A stretch of DNA of 64,000 bases from Oxalobacteraceae bacterium (GCA_027490725.1 JAIXXN010000027.1:83916-147915); one strand, 5' to 3'; shown: positions 1-8,990, counted from the stretch's first letter. Notes: generated by a model from the sequence alone, not told the origin. Translations and numbers: made by a program.

Positions 1-95
1 TCTTCGACGCCCTGCATCGACAGCAGAATCTGGCTAATGCTGTCGGCGCTGCCTTCGTCGTCCATTTGATCGATATTGATGATCGTGCTTTGCAT
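1..95 (-). CDS. HMA-like (heavy-metal-associated fold) protein, N-terminal fragment
   Basis: The reading frame is open from an ATG at 93-95 (minus strand) to the window edge, giving 31 residues. A good ribosome binding site (AAGAAGGA) lies just upstream of the ATG. The pattern of a short beta strand, then M-D-D-E-G-S, then a helix and 'MQGVE' resembles the start of a copper-chaperone type HMA domain (beta-strand, GMxCxxC, helix, LPGV). The metal-binding CxxC is absent; D-D-E-G-S stands at that place. It is divergent from nnrS. The family call rests on a short fragment, so it could be another small ferredoxin-like-fold protein. Confidence 0.45.
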   Translation of the reverse strand, partial: MQSTIINIDQMDDEGSADSISQILLSMQGVE

Positions 96-202
96 GATAG
101 GTCCTTCTTCTTTATAAAAATATAGAGGCGTGGCTAGCCTAAGCGAAACAGTGACGGCTGGCTATGCGCGGCAGCCTTGAAGCGCGGGAAATTTTGAAAT
201 TC

Positions 203-216
203 TTGATCTGGATTAT
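203..216 (+). promoter_or_regulatory. Weak FNR/DNR-like half-conserved site upstream of nnrS
   Basis: TTGAT-CTGG-ATTAT keeps the left half of the FNR/DNR consensus TTGAT-N4-ATCAA, but only three of five bases in the right half. No well-placed -10 element is seen at the spacing expected for activation. It is noted because nnrS genes are commonly controlled by NO-responsive FNR-family regulators and the window encodes two such regulators. Confidence 0.2.
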
Positions 217-297
217 CGAATTGAGTGCCCTGCCTATCGGTTTGCGGCATAAAGTCCGACAATGCCTGAACAGTTAAAAACAGGAAACTTGATCATT

Positions 298-1497
298 ATG
301 AGTCTGCACAGCATCGACGAAGCAGCAACGGTGAGTACCGCCAGCCATCCCGTCTGGCAACTTGGCTTCCGTCCCTTCTATCTGTGTGCCGCCATGTTTG
401 CGGCGCTGGCGATTCCGCTGTGGATGGCGCAATACTATGGCTGGATACCGGAACTGGCGGGCCTGACGCTGCGGGTTGGCTTTGCCTGGCATATGCACGA
501 GATGGTGTTCGGGATGGGGCTGGCAGTCGTCATCGGCTTTCTGTACACGGCCGCTTACAACTGGACCGGCTTTCTAACGCCGGTACGGGGCCGTCTGGCA
601 GCGCTGGTGGCGGTGTGGCTGGCCGGACGGCTGGCCATGCTGCTGGCAGCGCCACCACTGGCCGCAGCGGTCGATCTGCTGTTTGTGCCGCTGGCGGCAT
701 GGCCGCTGCTGCAAGTGATGCGTAAAGCCAATAACCGGCGCAACTATTTTCTCATCGGCATACTGGCGCTGTTGACGGCGGCCAATGCGGTGTTTCATGC
801 GGCGGCGCTGGGCTGGCTGGAGTTGCCACCGGCTGCGCCGATTCATGCGGCGATCTTCCTGATTGTACTGATCGAAGCGGCCATCGGTACCCGCGTGATT
901 CCCATGTTCACCCGCAATGGTGCACCCGGCACAGCGCCGCTGGTGCAGCCACTACTTGACAAGGTCTCGCTGGGCCTGCTGGTGCTGGCGGCGGCTGGCT
1001 GGTTGCTGTCCTTCCCCGCATGGCTGTTCGGTCCGCTGGCACTGGGGGCAGCCGCCTTGATCCTGCTGCGGCTGTGGCGCTGGGATGCACTGAGTACGCT
1101 GTCGCGTCCCTTGCTGTGGATTATGCATTTGTCGTATGCGTGGATCGCCGTCGGCCTGATCCTGCTGGCACTGGCGCGCTGGCAGCTGGTCAGCACCAGT
1201 ACCGGCTTCCATGCGCTAACCGTGGGCTCCATGGCGGGGCTGATACTGGGCATGATGACGCGTACCACGCTAGGCCACACTGGCCGCCCACTGGTGGCAG
1301 GGCGTGGCGAGACACTGATCTTCGTGCTGATTCAGGCCAGTGCGCTATTGCGGGTCGCGACGGCACTGGGCTGGGAAAGCCAGCATGGGCTGGTGATGCT
1401 GCTAGCCGCCAGTTGCTGGACACTGGGCTTCGCTAGCTATGTGGTGGTGTATCTGCCGTATCTGACGGCGCCGCGTGTTGATGGAAAACCAGGCTAA
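298..1497 (+). CDS. nnrS: NnrS family membrane protein
   Basis: A very hydrophobic protein of 399 residues with about 10-12 predicted membrane segments. It has NnrS hallmarks: an N-terminal 'LGFRPFYL' stretch, an 'AWHMHEMVFG' segment with paired histidines, and a conserved 'RVIPMFTRNG' motif mid-protein. NnrS proteins are haem- and copper-containing membrane proteins that protect against nitric oxide, often in denitrifiers. An in-frame ATG also exists at 262, but AGGAAA about ten bases upstream favours 298. The next gene downstream is a hemerythrin-like protein, which fits NO or oxygen handling. No denitrification reductase is in the window. Confidence 0.88.
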   Translation: MSLHSIDEAATVSTASHPVWQLGFRPFYLCAAMFAALAIPLWMAQYYGWIPELAGLTLRVGFAWHMHEMVFGMGLAVVIGFLYTAAYNWTGFLTPVRGRLAALVAVWLAGRLAMLLAAPPLAAAVDLLFVPLAAWPLLQVMRKANNRRNYFLIGILALLTAANAVFHAAALGWLELPPAAPIHAAIFLIVLIEAAIGTRVIPMFTRNGAPGTAPLVQPLLDKVSLGLLVLAAAGWLLSFPAWLFGPLALGAAALILLRLWRWDALSTLSRPLLWIMHLSYAWIAVGLILLALARWQLVSTSTGFHALTVGSMAGLILGMMTRTTLGHTGRPLVAGRGETLIFVLIQASALLRVATALGWESQHGLVMLLAASCWTLGFASYVVVYLPYLTAPRVDGKPG

Positions 1498-1521
1498 GGC
1501 CAGAGCTTTTAAGTGATCTTT

Positions 1522-1535
1522 TTGATCTGTGTCAT
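1522..1535 (+). promoter_or_regulatory. FNR/DNR-type operator upstream of the hemerythrin gene
   Basis: TTGAT-CTGT-GTCAT matches the NO-responsive DNR-type consensus TTGATnnnnGTCAA at nine of ten defined bases. Its centre (1528.5) lies 41.5 bp before a predicted start point near 1570. A CATAGT -10-like hexamer at 1558-1563 is correctly placed for class II activation. The target gene starts at 1588. Confidence 0.45.
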
Positions 1536-1587
1536 GGATCGTCGCGCGCCTTACGGGCATAGTGCCGTCCATTAGGAGGGCACAATC

Positions 1588-1977
1588 ATGGAAGAGCGCG
1601 GCTGGAACCCGGAGATGGCACTGGGAATTCCCCTGTTCGACGAAGCGCATCAGGCGCTGGCCGAACAGATTGATAGTTTGATGGATGCGACGGACGAGGA
1701 ATTTCGCGCCGGGCTGGATCTGCTGATCGAATGTCTGGAAGATGATTTCCGGCATGAAGAAGCCTTGATGGAGACCATCGAGTACCCGGGGCTACGGCAA
1801 CATCGGGAACAGCATGCCCGGGTGCTGGCTAGTCTGCATCAGCTCGATGAGCAGGATATCGCGGCGGGCAAGGCGGCGGTACGGCTGGTGCTGCCATGGT
1901 TCCATGCCCACCTGGCGACGGCCGACACCGCACTGGCCCGAGCATTGCAAGCGAGTGCCGGCGCGCTGTCGTTGTAA
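1588..1977 (+). CDS. Hemerythrin-like protein with one iron ligand replaced
   Basis: A single-domain soluble protein of 129 residues, preceded by a strong AGGAGG site at about 1574. The four-helix hemerythrin pattern is readable: H21 in 'FDEAH', E57 in 'FRHEEALM', H72 and H76 in 'HREQH', H108 and D113 in 'WFHAHLATAD'. These would bind a non-haem di-iron centre used for O2 or NO binding. The position normally occupied by the second His (HFxxEE) is D53 here, so the metal site or function may be altered. A related subgroup with this Asp probably exists in Oxalobacteraceae (from memory). A DNR-like box lies upstream and nnrS precedes it. Confidence 0.8.
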   Translation: MEERGWNPEMALGIPLFDEAHQALAEQIDSLMDATDEEFRAGLDLLIECLEDDFRHEEALMETIEYPGLRQHREQHARVLASLHQLDEQDIAAGKAAVRLVLPWFHAHLATADTALARALQASAGALSL

Positions 1978-2006
1978 ATCGCCCCATGCGCGGCTGGTAT
2001 GAGTCG

Positions 2007-2040
2007 CTTTCATGATGCGGTCATAAATACTTCATAGACT
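2007..2040 (+). promoter_or_regulatory. Pho-box-like repeats and -10 element
   Basis: Two heptamers, CTTTCAT (2007-2013) and CGGTCAT (2018-2024), each match six of seven bases of the PhoB half-site CTGTCAT and are separated by four bases, giving the canonical 11-bp period. A third, weaker unit, ACTTCAT (2029-2035), continues the phase. A TAGACT -10-like hexamer at 2035-2040 begins ten bases after the second unit, the spacing seen in PhoB-activated promoters. The controlled gene would be the TonB receptor starting at 2074. Confidence 0.55.
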
Positions 2041-2073
2041 TTCCGTCTTTATCCTTACTCACCGGAAAGCCTC

Positions 2074-4290
2074 ATGAAGAATTCGCAGCAGCAGTTGATC
2101 CCTTCGACCATGTCGTTGCAGGTACTGGCCGCGCTGGCCCTGATGTGCAGTGCTGCACAGGCCCAGACGCAAGCGCCAGGCGTGGACGAGTTGCAAGTGT
2201 CGGAAACGGCACTCGATGCTGAAGCGATCAAGAGCCGGGTGGTGATTACCGGTTCGAATGCTGCCAATCGTGCACCGGTGCAGTCGGCCCTGAATGCCAC
2301 CCAGCCGCAATCGATCATCACTGCCACCTTTATCGAACAGACGGTCACGCCACTGGCTGACTTTAATGCGGTGGCGCGGATTGCGCCGAGTGTCGGTGCT
2401 GGTCTGTCGGCGAATGGTCCCGGACTGGGCGAATCGAAAGTGTCGCTGCGCGGCTTTCAGGATGGCGAATACAACGTGACGTACGATGGTATCCCCTTCG
2501 GTGATACCAATAATCCGACCCACCATTCCACCTCGTATTTCCCAGCGCGCATCATCGGCGGGATGGTGATCGAACGCGGTCCGGGTAATGCCAGCAATCT
2601 GGGCCAGGCGACGTTTGGTGGTTCGATCAATCTGTTTTCGAAAGAGCTGGCGACCGGCTTCCGCTTTTCGCCCTACGCGACTTACGGTTCGTGGAATAGC
2701 AAGATCCGTGGCGCGGAGATCGATAGTGGTGCGCTGGAACGTTTTGGCGATGCGCGCCTGATGTTCAATGCTTCGCGGCTGGAGTCGGACGGTTATCAGA
2801 CCTATAGCGCCGTGAAGGAAGATAACTACCAGTTCAAGCTGCAGCAGCCGATCGGGAAAGACACCACGCTGACGCTGTTCTCGACCTACAACACGATCCA
2901 CAGTTTTGTACCGGACAAGGCCGGGGTGACCTTGTCCCAAGTGGCCCTGTATGGCAAGAACTACTCGCTGAATAATGATAAGGCCAGTCAGAATTACTTC
3001 GGCTATAACTATAACGATAAGCGTACTGATTTCGAGTACCTTCGTTTGCAGACCACGCTAGGGAGCTGGGTGCTCGAAAATACCCTGTACAGCTATGCCT
3101 ATAACAACAATACCTTCTCCGGTCAGGATGCCAGTGGGGCAACTGCCAACGGTAGCAAGGCTGGTGCGGCGGGCAACAAGAACGTGCCGGGATACAACAA
3201 GCTGAATGCTTACCGCGTGAATGGCGATATCGCAAAACTCAGCAATCGTGTCGATGCCGGCCTGCTGCGTGTTGGGCTATGGCTGGAAAACTCCGACACC
3301 AACCGTCATACCTATGATCTGGACTGGACCCTGAATCTGCCGAATCCTAAGGAGTCGACCGCACCGAAATCGGTGTCGTACGAACAGAACTCGTCTTGGA
3401 AGCAGTACCAGCCCTTCATCGAATTCGAATGGGCGATTGCTCCGGGCTGGAGCGTGACGCCGGGTCTGAAGTATGTGCACTTCCAGCGCAAGCTTGATGC
3501 CGAAGTGAATCAGGGTACCCGTCTGCCTACTAAGGCTGAACAAACCTATAACGCCACGCTACCGTTCCTGACTGCCAATTATGCGATCAGCAAGGAGTGG
3601 GCCGCCTATGGACAAATCGCGCGCGGCTTCCTGGTGCCGGATCTGTCTATGTTCTATGTAAATAATCCGGGCCTGAGTACGCCGAAGCCGCAGACGTCGA
3701 CCAATTACCAGCTGGGTACGGTGCATCAGTCCGGCAGCCTGACGCTCGATGCCGATCTGTATTACATCGACTTCAATAACAAGATCGCCACCAGCGGCTC
3801 GGGCAATGAGCAGATCTATTACAACCAGGGTGGTGTGGTGTACAAGGGGATCGAAGGCGCGGTGACTTACTACCTCGGTAGCGGCTTCTCGCTGCATGCC
3901 AACGGTTCGCTGAACCGGGCTGAAGCGAAGGATACCGGTCTGCAGGTGGCCAAGGTACCTAAGTCGACCTCGGCGCTTGGCTTGCTGTACAAGCGCGACG
4001 GTCTGTATGGTTCATTGATCGCCAAGAACAATGGTAGCCAGTATGCCAAGGATGGCGAGCCGGCCGTTTACCAGATTGGTGCTTACACCGTCACCGATTT
4101 CACCCTCGGCTACCGCTGGCGTGTGGCGAGCCGTATCGTCAAGGCTGTGAAGCTGCAGGCCGGTGTCAACAATCTGTTCAACAAGCAGGAAGTCACCGCG
4201 ATTTCGGCCAATAGCAAAGGCGTCGCCTTCGATCAGTACACCTTTGTGCCTGAGCGCAGCTGGACGCTGTCGCTCAACGCCGACTTCTGA
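2074..4290 (+). CDS. TonB-dependent outer-membrane receptor, probably phosphate-regulated
   Basis: 738 residues with a cleavable signal peptide ending near 'AAQAQ' (about residue 31). A plug domain follows at about residues 65-190, with typical 'VSLRGFQDGEYNVTYDG' and 'IERGPG' motifs. A long beta-barrel then ends in an aromatic-rich strand finishing 'LSLNADF'. This is a ligand-gated porin that imports a scarce nutrient using TonB energy. The ligand cannot be read from sequence alone. The Pho-box-like promoter and the exported phosphoesterase 10 bases downstream point to an organophosphate or a phosphate-related compound (inference). An iron complex is the usual default alternative. Confidence 0.88.
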   Translation: MKNSQQQLIPSTMSLQVLAALALMCSAAQAQTQAPGVDELQVSETALDAEAIKSRVVITGSNAANRAPVQSALNATQPQSIITATFIEQTVTPLADFNAVARIAPSVGAGLSANGPGLGESKVSLRGFQDGEYNVTYDGIPFGDTNNPTHHSTSYFPARIIGGMVIERGPGNASNLGQATFGGSINLFSKELATGFRFSPYATYGSWNSKIRGAEIDSGALERFGDARLMFNASRLESDGYQTYSAVKEDNYQFKLQQPIGKDTTLTLFSTYNTIHSFVPDKAGVTLSQVALYGKNYSLNNDKASQNYFGYNYNDKRTDFEYLRLQTTLGSWVLENTLYSYAYNNNTFSGQDASGATANGSKAGAAGNKNVPGYNKLNAYRVNGDIAKLSNRVDAGLLRVGLWLENSDTNRHTYDLDWTLNLPNPKESTAPKSVSYEQNSSWKQYQPFIEFEWAIAPGWSVTPGLKYVHFQRKLDAEVNQGTRLPTKAEQTYNATLPFLTANYAISKEWAAYGQIARGFLVPDLSMFYVNNPGLSTPKPQTSTNYQLGTVHQSGSLTLDADLYYIDFNNKIATSGSGNEQIYYNQGGVVYKGIEGAVTYYLGSGFSLHANGSLNRAEAKDTGLQVAKVPKSTSALGLLYKRDGLYGSLIAKNNGSQYAKDGEPAVYQIGAYTVTDFTLGYRWRVASRIVKAVKLQAGVNNLFNKQEVTAISANSKGVAFDQYTFVPERSWTLSLNADF

Positions 4291-4300
4291 GGAGACCTGC

Positions 4301-5383
4301 ATGGGCGCTAGACGCTGGCTGGCCACACTGGCCTTGCTGGGCTGCTCGGTGGCATTTGCCGGTAGCGCAGATCCCGTGCTGTTTTCCTTTGCCACGGTGG
4401 GCGATTCGCGCACCGACGCGGCACTGGCTAGCACCGCACAGGACCGGCGCTTTCTGCAAAACAGCAAAGCGCTGGCGCGCATCGTGCGCGAGATCGGTCA
4501 GCAGCACCCGGCTGCACTGTTTTTTAACGGTGACATGATCATGGGGTACACCCGCGATGCGGTAGAGATCGCGCGCCAGTATGCCTATTGGCGCGGCATG
4601 ATGGCCGGCCTGCTGGAAACTGGCACCTATGTGGTCCCGGTGCCCGGTAACCATGAGATGCAGTTCAAGGCCACCGACGCGGCAGGGCGTGTCAGCAAGA
4701 CGGCACTGCCCGAGAATGCCGCGCGCTGGCGCGACAGCATGGGTGACCTGATCCTCGATTCGGCGCGCTGGCAGAGTGTCACTGGCACGACGCTGCAAGC
4801 GTTTGATGTTGCCAACACACCAGTCGCTGGTGGCCCTGACGGTAACCTGCACAGTCAGGAACAGCTCAGCTACTCGTTTGATGTGGCGGGCAGCCATTTC
4901 GTGGTGATCAATACCGATCCGGTGGGCAACGATGGTCATGCGCCGGTGCACTGGCTGGAGCAGGATTTGCAGCGTGCGCGTGCGCGAGGGATACAGCATA
5001 TATTCGTGTTCGGGCATAAGCCGGCCTATACCTATCATTACCGGGCCGGTGTGGAAGCGGACGGCCTAGATATGGATCCCGACCATGCACAGGCGTTCTG
5101 GCAGGTGATCGAACGCTACGGCGCCAGCTACTTCTGCGGCCATCAGCACATCTACAATGCCCAGCAGCCGGCGCAGGCCGATGGTGGTAAAGCCTGGCAA
5201 ATCATGGTCGGTTCCGGTGGCTCGCCCTTTAGTGCCAAACCCGGCGACGGTCACGGCCCCACCGATCGACTCTATGCGTGGGCGCTGGTGCGCATCCACG
5301 TCAGCGGCCAGGTGGAAATCGAGGTGCGCGGCTTTGACGAAGCATATGGTCCAAGCCGGATTCTGCAGACTATCCGCTATTAG
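4301..5383 (+). CDS. Exported calcineurin-like metallophosphoesterase
   Basis: 360 residues from the ATG at 4301, which has GAGGAG just upstream; an upstream in-frame start would lie inside the receptor gene and is not used. An N-terminal signal peptide ends near 'AFAGS'. All five motifs of the calcineurin-like fold are present in order: GDSR (34-37), 'FNGDMI', 'PGNHE', 'FGHKP' and 'CGHQHIY'. Together they form a di-metal phosphoesterase site. It should act in the periplasm on a phosphate ester and is cotranscribed with the TonB receptor 10 bases upstream. Nucleotide, glycerophospho- or sugar-phosphate substrates are all possible. Confidence 0.88.
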   Translation: MGARRWLATLALLGCSVAFAGSADPVLFSFATVGDSRTDAALASTAQDRRFLQNSKALARIVREIGQQHPAALFFNGDMIMGYTRDAVEIARQYAYWRGMMAGLLETGTYVVPVPGNHEMQFKATDAAGRVSKTALPENAARWRDSMGDLILDSARWQSVTGTTLQAFDVANTPVAGGPDGNLHSQEQLSYSFDVAGSHFVVINTDPVGNDGHAPVHWLEQDLQRARARGIQHIFVFGHKPAYTYHYRAGVEADGLDMDPDHAQAFWQVIERYGASYFCGHQHIYNAQQPAQADGGKAWQIMVGSGGSPFSAKPGDGHGPTDRLYAWALVRIHVSGQVEIEVRGFDEAYGPSRILQTIRY

Positions 5384-5448
5384 ACCAGTGGTTTTGGCAG
5401 AGTTTGTTACTGAATGGTATTCTTAGTCCTTACAACCATGAGGGCATT

Positions 5449-6603
5449 ATGTCATTAATAACAAAAAAACTGGTTCAAGCGATCGCACTCGGCTGTGCTG
5501 CCATGGCAGCCGCCCACGCGGAAGATGTGATCCGGATCGGCCACGTAGCGGCCACCTCGGGCGGCATCGCCCATCTGGGCAAGGACAATGAAAACGGCGC
5601 TCGTATGGCGGTCGATGAGCTGAACGCCAAAGGCGTCGTGATTGGCGGAAAAAAATACCGCATCATGCTGCTGGCGGAAGACGATGCGGCCGATCCCAAG
5701 CAGGGTACGGCGGCAGCGCAGAAGCTGGTCGACGCCAAAGTGCAGGGCGTGATCGGCCACGAAACGTCCGGCACCACGATCCCCGCTTCGCGCATCTATC
5801 ACGATGCCGGCATCCCGCAGATTTCGCCGTCGGCCAGTGCCATCCAGTACACCCGTCAGCGCTATAACACCACCTTCCGCAACGTTGCCAACGACGAGCA
5901 GCTGGGTGCGGCGCTGGCACGCTACGCGATGCAGACCATGAAGGTGCAGCGGGTTGCCGTGATCGACGACCGTACCGCTTACGGCAAAGGGCTGGCCGAC
6001 GAATTCATCAAGAACGTCAAGAAGCACGGTGCTGCCACCGGCACCAGCATCGTCAACACCCAGTACACCACTGACAAGGCGACCGATTTCAACGCGATTC
6101 TGACGGCTGTCAAAGCCAGCAAGCCGGATATGATTTTCTTCGGCGGCATGGATGCCGTGTCCGGCCCGATGCTGCGCCAGATGAAGCAGCTGGGCATGCC
6201 CCTCAAATTCATGGGCGGCGATGGCATGTGCTCGGACGGCGTGCCGCGGCTGGCCGGTAATGCGCTGATGGATGATCAGGTGATCTGCGCCGAAGCGGGC
6301 GGGGTCGAGGCGTCGCAGGAAAAAGGCATGGCCGATTTCCGCGTCGCTTATCGCAAGAAATTCGGTATCGAAGTGCAGACCTACGCACCGTATGCTTACG
6401 ATGCGCTGATGACCATGGTCGAAGCGATGCAGAAGGCCGGTTCGCCAGATCCGGTCAAGTATCTGCCGGTGCTGGCGAAAAGCACCCATAAAGGCGTGAC
6501 TGGCAACATCACCTTCGATGCACGAGGTGATGTGCAGGATGGCGTGCTGACCATCTTCACTTTCCGCAACGCCAAGCGGGTCAAGCTGGGCGTGGTCAAG
6601 TAA
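5449..6603 (+). CDS. Branched-chain amino-acid-type ABC transporter binding protein
   Basis: 384 residues from the ATG at 5449 (GAGGG upstream), with a signal peptide ending near 'AAHAED'. The fold is the periplasmic LivJ/LivK type: 'IRIGH' start, 'NGARMAVDELNAKG', 'GVIGHETSGTTIPASRIYHDAGIPQISPS'-type hinge region split over residues 100-140, and 'AYGKGLADEF'. Such proteins bind leucine-type amino acids, amides or aromatic acids. No permease or ATPase genes are adjacent, so it is an orphan binding protein that must use a distant transporter. The stop codon abuts the stop of the convergent receptor gene. Confidence 0.88.
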   Translation: MSLITKKLVQAIALGCAAMAAAHAEDVIRIGHVAATSGGIAHLGKDNENGARMAVDELNAKGVVIGGKKYRIMLLAEDDAADPKQGTAAAQKLVDAKVQGVIGHETSGTTIPASRIYHDAGIPQISPSASAIQYTRQRYNTTFRNVANDEQLGAALARYAMQTMKVQRVAVIDDRTAYGKGLADEFIKNVKKHGAATGTSIVNTQYTTDKATDFNAILTAVKASKPDMIFFGGMDAVSGPMLRQMKQLGMPLKFMGGDGMCSDGVPRLAGNALMDDQVICAEAGGVEASQEKGMADFRVAYRKKFGIEVQTYAPYAYDALMTMVEAMQKAGSPDPVKYLPVLAKSTHKGVTGNITFDARGDVQDGVLTIFTFRNAKRVKLGVVK

Positions 6604-8817
6604 TCAGCCCGGTGGTGGCGGGCCGCCTTGCGGCGGGCCGAAGCGCGGCTCGCTGGGCTCGGCCTCTTTGTTCGGTCCGCCGATCCGGTAGGATAGCCCC
6701 AGATAGAACACCCGTCCATCGAAGCGGCGGGTACTGGTTTCCTGCAGCGTCGCGCTGTTCACCACGGTTTCCATCTTGTTGGTATTGAACAGGTCGGTGA
6801 CGGTCGCCAGCAAACTCAGGCGCGGGGTGAGTGCCTGTCGCAGACTCATATTGAAGGTGGAATTGGGCGAGCGATAGCCTGAACCCGACAGCATTTTCCC
6901 CTGCATCTGCAAGGCCATCTGGACTTGTGTATCAGCACTGTAGGCATAGTTCAGGCGCGCGCGGCCACTCAGCGAATTGGCGCTACGTGTGCCGAGTACG
7001 CCATTGTCGTCCAGCGTGGTCTGTTGCATGCGCATCAGATTGCCGCTGGTGTTGAGCGTCAGCGCCGGCGTCAGCTTGCCACTGACGGTGAACTCCAGAC
7101 CGCTCGAATGGCTGCCTTCGCCATTGCGGCGGCTGGTCAGTAGCACGTTATTGGCGAGCAGGGTGCGGTAATCGACGATGGCGTCAGTATCTTTGCGGTA
7201 GTAGCCACGCAGATTGCTTTCCAGTCCGGCCAGTTTGGTTTCGTAGCCGACTTCGAAAGAATCCGTCTTGGTCGGTTTCAGCAGGGGATTACCGGACGAG
7301 ACATTGAACTCGTCGCGATATACCACGTAGGGATTGAGGTCGTTAGCGTTCGGGCGGCGGATCCGGCGCGCATAGGAAAAACGCAGATTCGCCGTATCGC
7401 TGGCCTTGTAGGTGGCGAACAGGCTGGGCATGAAATTCAGGTAGCTGTTGCTGGCCTCGATCTGGCTGGTGTACTGGTGAATATCGAGCGCGGTATGTTC
7501 GCTGCGCAGACCGGCCAGCAGGCCCCAGTCATCGTTCAGGCGCAACTGGTAGGAAGCATACAGGGCCAGCACCGTCTCTTCCAGTTCGTAGCGGTTGCTG
7601 CGCGCCGGGTTGACGCTGGCCACAGCGCTGAGCGGATCGATGTCGGTGTAGAGGGTGTCGGCATCGCTGGTGTTGCTTGCGACTTTGTAGCCAGCTTTGG
7701 CGCTGCCACCCCACAGCGGACGCTCGTAGTCGCCCGTGAAGTCGACGATGCGGGTGCTGCTGTTGTTGCGTTGTGTGGCGCGGGTGTCTGCGCGCCCGCC
7801 ATACAGATAGCGATTGGCGTAGCGGTTCTCGCTGTCATTCTCGGACGCCGACACGCGCAGATCGATTTTCAGCACTTCGTTGGGCAGCTCGCCCTTGTGA
7901 TCGTAACGGCCGCCCCAGCCAAAATTCTTCGCGTCGCCTTCGCGCTGGGTGCTGCGCACATAGTCGCTGGCCGCTTGCAGCGCTGTGGCACCATTCACAT
8001 AGTGGTCACTGCCGCGCTGGTCGTTGCTACGCCCGTGGTAGTTCAGGCTGGCGGCCAGCGTGTCGCTAGGGCTGAGGTTGTAGTTGACGGTGCCGTTCAG
8101 ACCGAACATATCATTGAGACCGGCGCCGCTAGACTGCTGGCTGCTGTGCACCATGTTGCCGCTGCTGGCGTCGAGCCGGTCGCGGCTAACTTCAGCGGTG
8201 GAGTTACGCCCGTCATGGCGCACATGGAGCCCGCCCTGAAAGCCCCACAGGCCTTCGTTGTAGCTGCCGGAGAGGGCACTGTTGTAGCGGCCTTGCACAC
8301 CGGCGTTGGTGTTGACGTTGGCAAAGCCACCGGGTTTGCGGTTGCGCCGCATCACCAGATTCAGAATCGGCCCACCGCCGGCTTCATTGCCGAACTGGGC
8401 GCCGGGATTGTTGATGACCTCGACCGATTCGATATCGTCGGCCTGCATTGCGTTCAGCGTGGCGCCACGGTTTTCGCCTTGCAGCATGGCGGACGGTTTG
8501 CCATCCACCAGGATCTGGACATTGGTGCTGCCGCGCAGACTCACCGTGCCATCGGGATCGACCGCCACGGACGGCACATTGTTGAGCGCATCGGCGGCGC
8601 TGCCGTTGCTGCTGCTGATGTCGGATTTGACATCGTAGACCTGTCGGTCGATGCGGTTGGTGGGACGTTCACCGGCCACATTCACGGACGGCACAACGGT
8701 GGCGACGGCGGCTTCGGCGGCTTTGCTGCTGGCCGCTTTCAGCGGCGTGGCAGGGACAGTTTGCGCCAGTGCGGCCAGCGGACTGGCCAGACAGGCAGTG
8801 AGGAGAATTTTTTGCAT
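6604..8817 (-). CDS. TonB-dependent receptor / outer-membrane beta-barrel protein
   Basis: 737 residues from the ATG at 8815-8817, chosen because it directly precedes the signal peptide (MQKILLTACLASPLAALAQ). A plug domain covers about residues 60-180 ('VSLRGSTNVQILVDGKPS', 'IESVEVINNPGAQFG'), followed by a barrel with many 'NLRFSYARRIRRPN'-type strands. It belongs to the receptor group with a C-terminal OMP_b-brl-like barrel. The tail is unusual: a glycine/proline-rich end ('GPPQGGPPPPG') rather than a terminal aromatic residue. The ligand is unknown. It stands alone on the minus strand. Confidence 0.85.
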   Translation of the reverse strand: MQKILLTACLASPLAALAQTVPATPLKAASSKAAEAAVATVVPSVNVAGERPTNRIDRQVYDVKSDISSSNGSAADALNNVPSVAVDPDGTVSLRGSTNVQILVDGKPSAMLQGENRGATLNAMQADDIESVEVINNPGAQFGNEAGGGPILNLVMRRNRKPGGFANVNTNAGVQGRYNSALSGSYNEGLWGFQGGLHVRHDGRNSTAEVSRDRLDASSGNMVHSSQQSSGAGLNDMFGLNGTVNYNLSPSDTLAASLNYHGRSNDQRGSDHYVNGATALQAASDYVRSTQREGDAKNFGWGGRYDHKGELPNEVLKIDLRVSASENDSENRYANRYLYGGRADTRATQRNNSSTRIVDFTGDYERPLWGGSAKAGYKVASNTSDADTLYTDIDPLSAVASVNPARSNRYELEETVLALYASYQLRLNDDWGLLAGLRSEHTALDIHQYTSQIEASNSYLNFMPSLFATYKASDTANLRFSYARRIRRPNANDLNPYVVYRDEFNVSSGNPLLKPTKTDSFEVGYETKLAGLESNLRGYYRKDTDAIVDYRTLLANNVLLTSRRNGEGSHSSGLEFTVSGKLTPALTLNTSGNLMRMQQTTLDDNGVLGTRSANSLSGRARLNYAYSADTQVQMALQMQGKMLSGSGYRSPNSTFNMSLRQALTPRLSLLATVTDLFNTNKMETVVNSATLQETSTRRFDGRVFYLGLSYRIGGPNKEAEPSEPRFGPPQGGPPPPG

Positions 8818-8990
8818 GTATGGGTTGGAATCGCCACGGGCAGCGCGGCTTGCAATGCTAAAGAACGACGATTCTAACCTCGCGCCAAACAAGAATAATT
8901 ACTATTTACAATACTTTACTTGGGAAACACTGGCTTACCGGGAAGCGTTGCGAAACGCGGGCAGCCCAGAGCAGAATAACCCGGATCAGC

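Noticed and set aside
7477..8877. A 466-residue open frame on the plus strand opposite the second TonB receptor
   Set aside because: It has low-complexity Ala/Val/Gly content, no signal or motif, and the receptor on the other strand is complete.
8895..8930. A Fur-box-like A/T-rich stretch upstream of the second TonB receptor
   Set aside because: Each hexamer matches the Fur unit at only about four of six bases, which A/T-rich promoters reach by chance.
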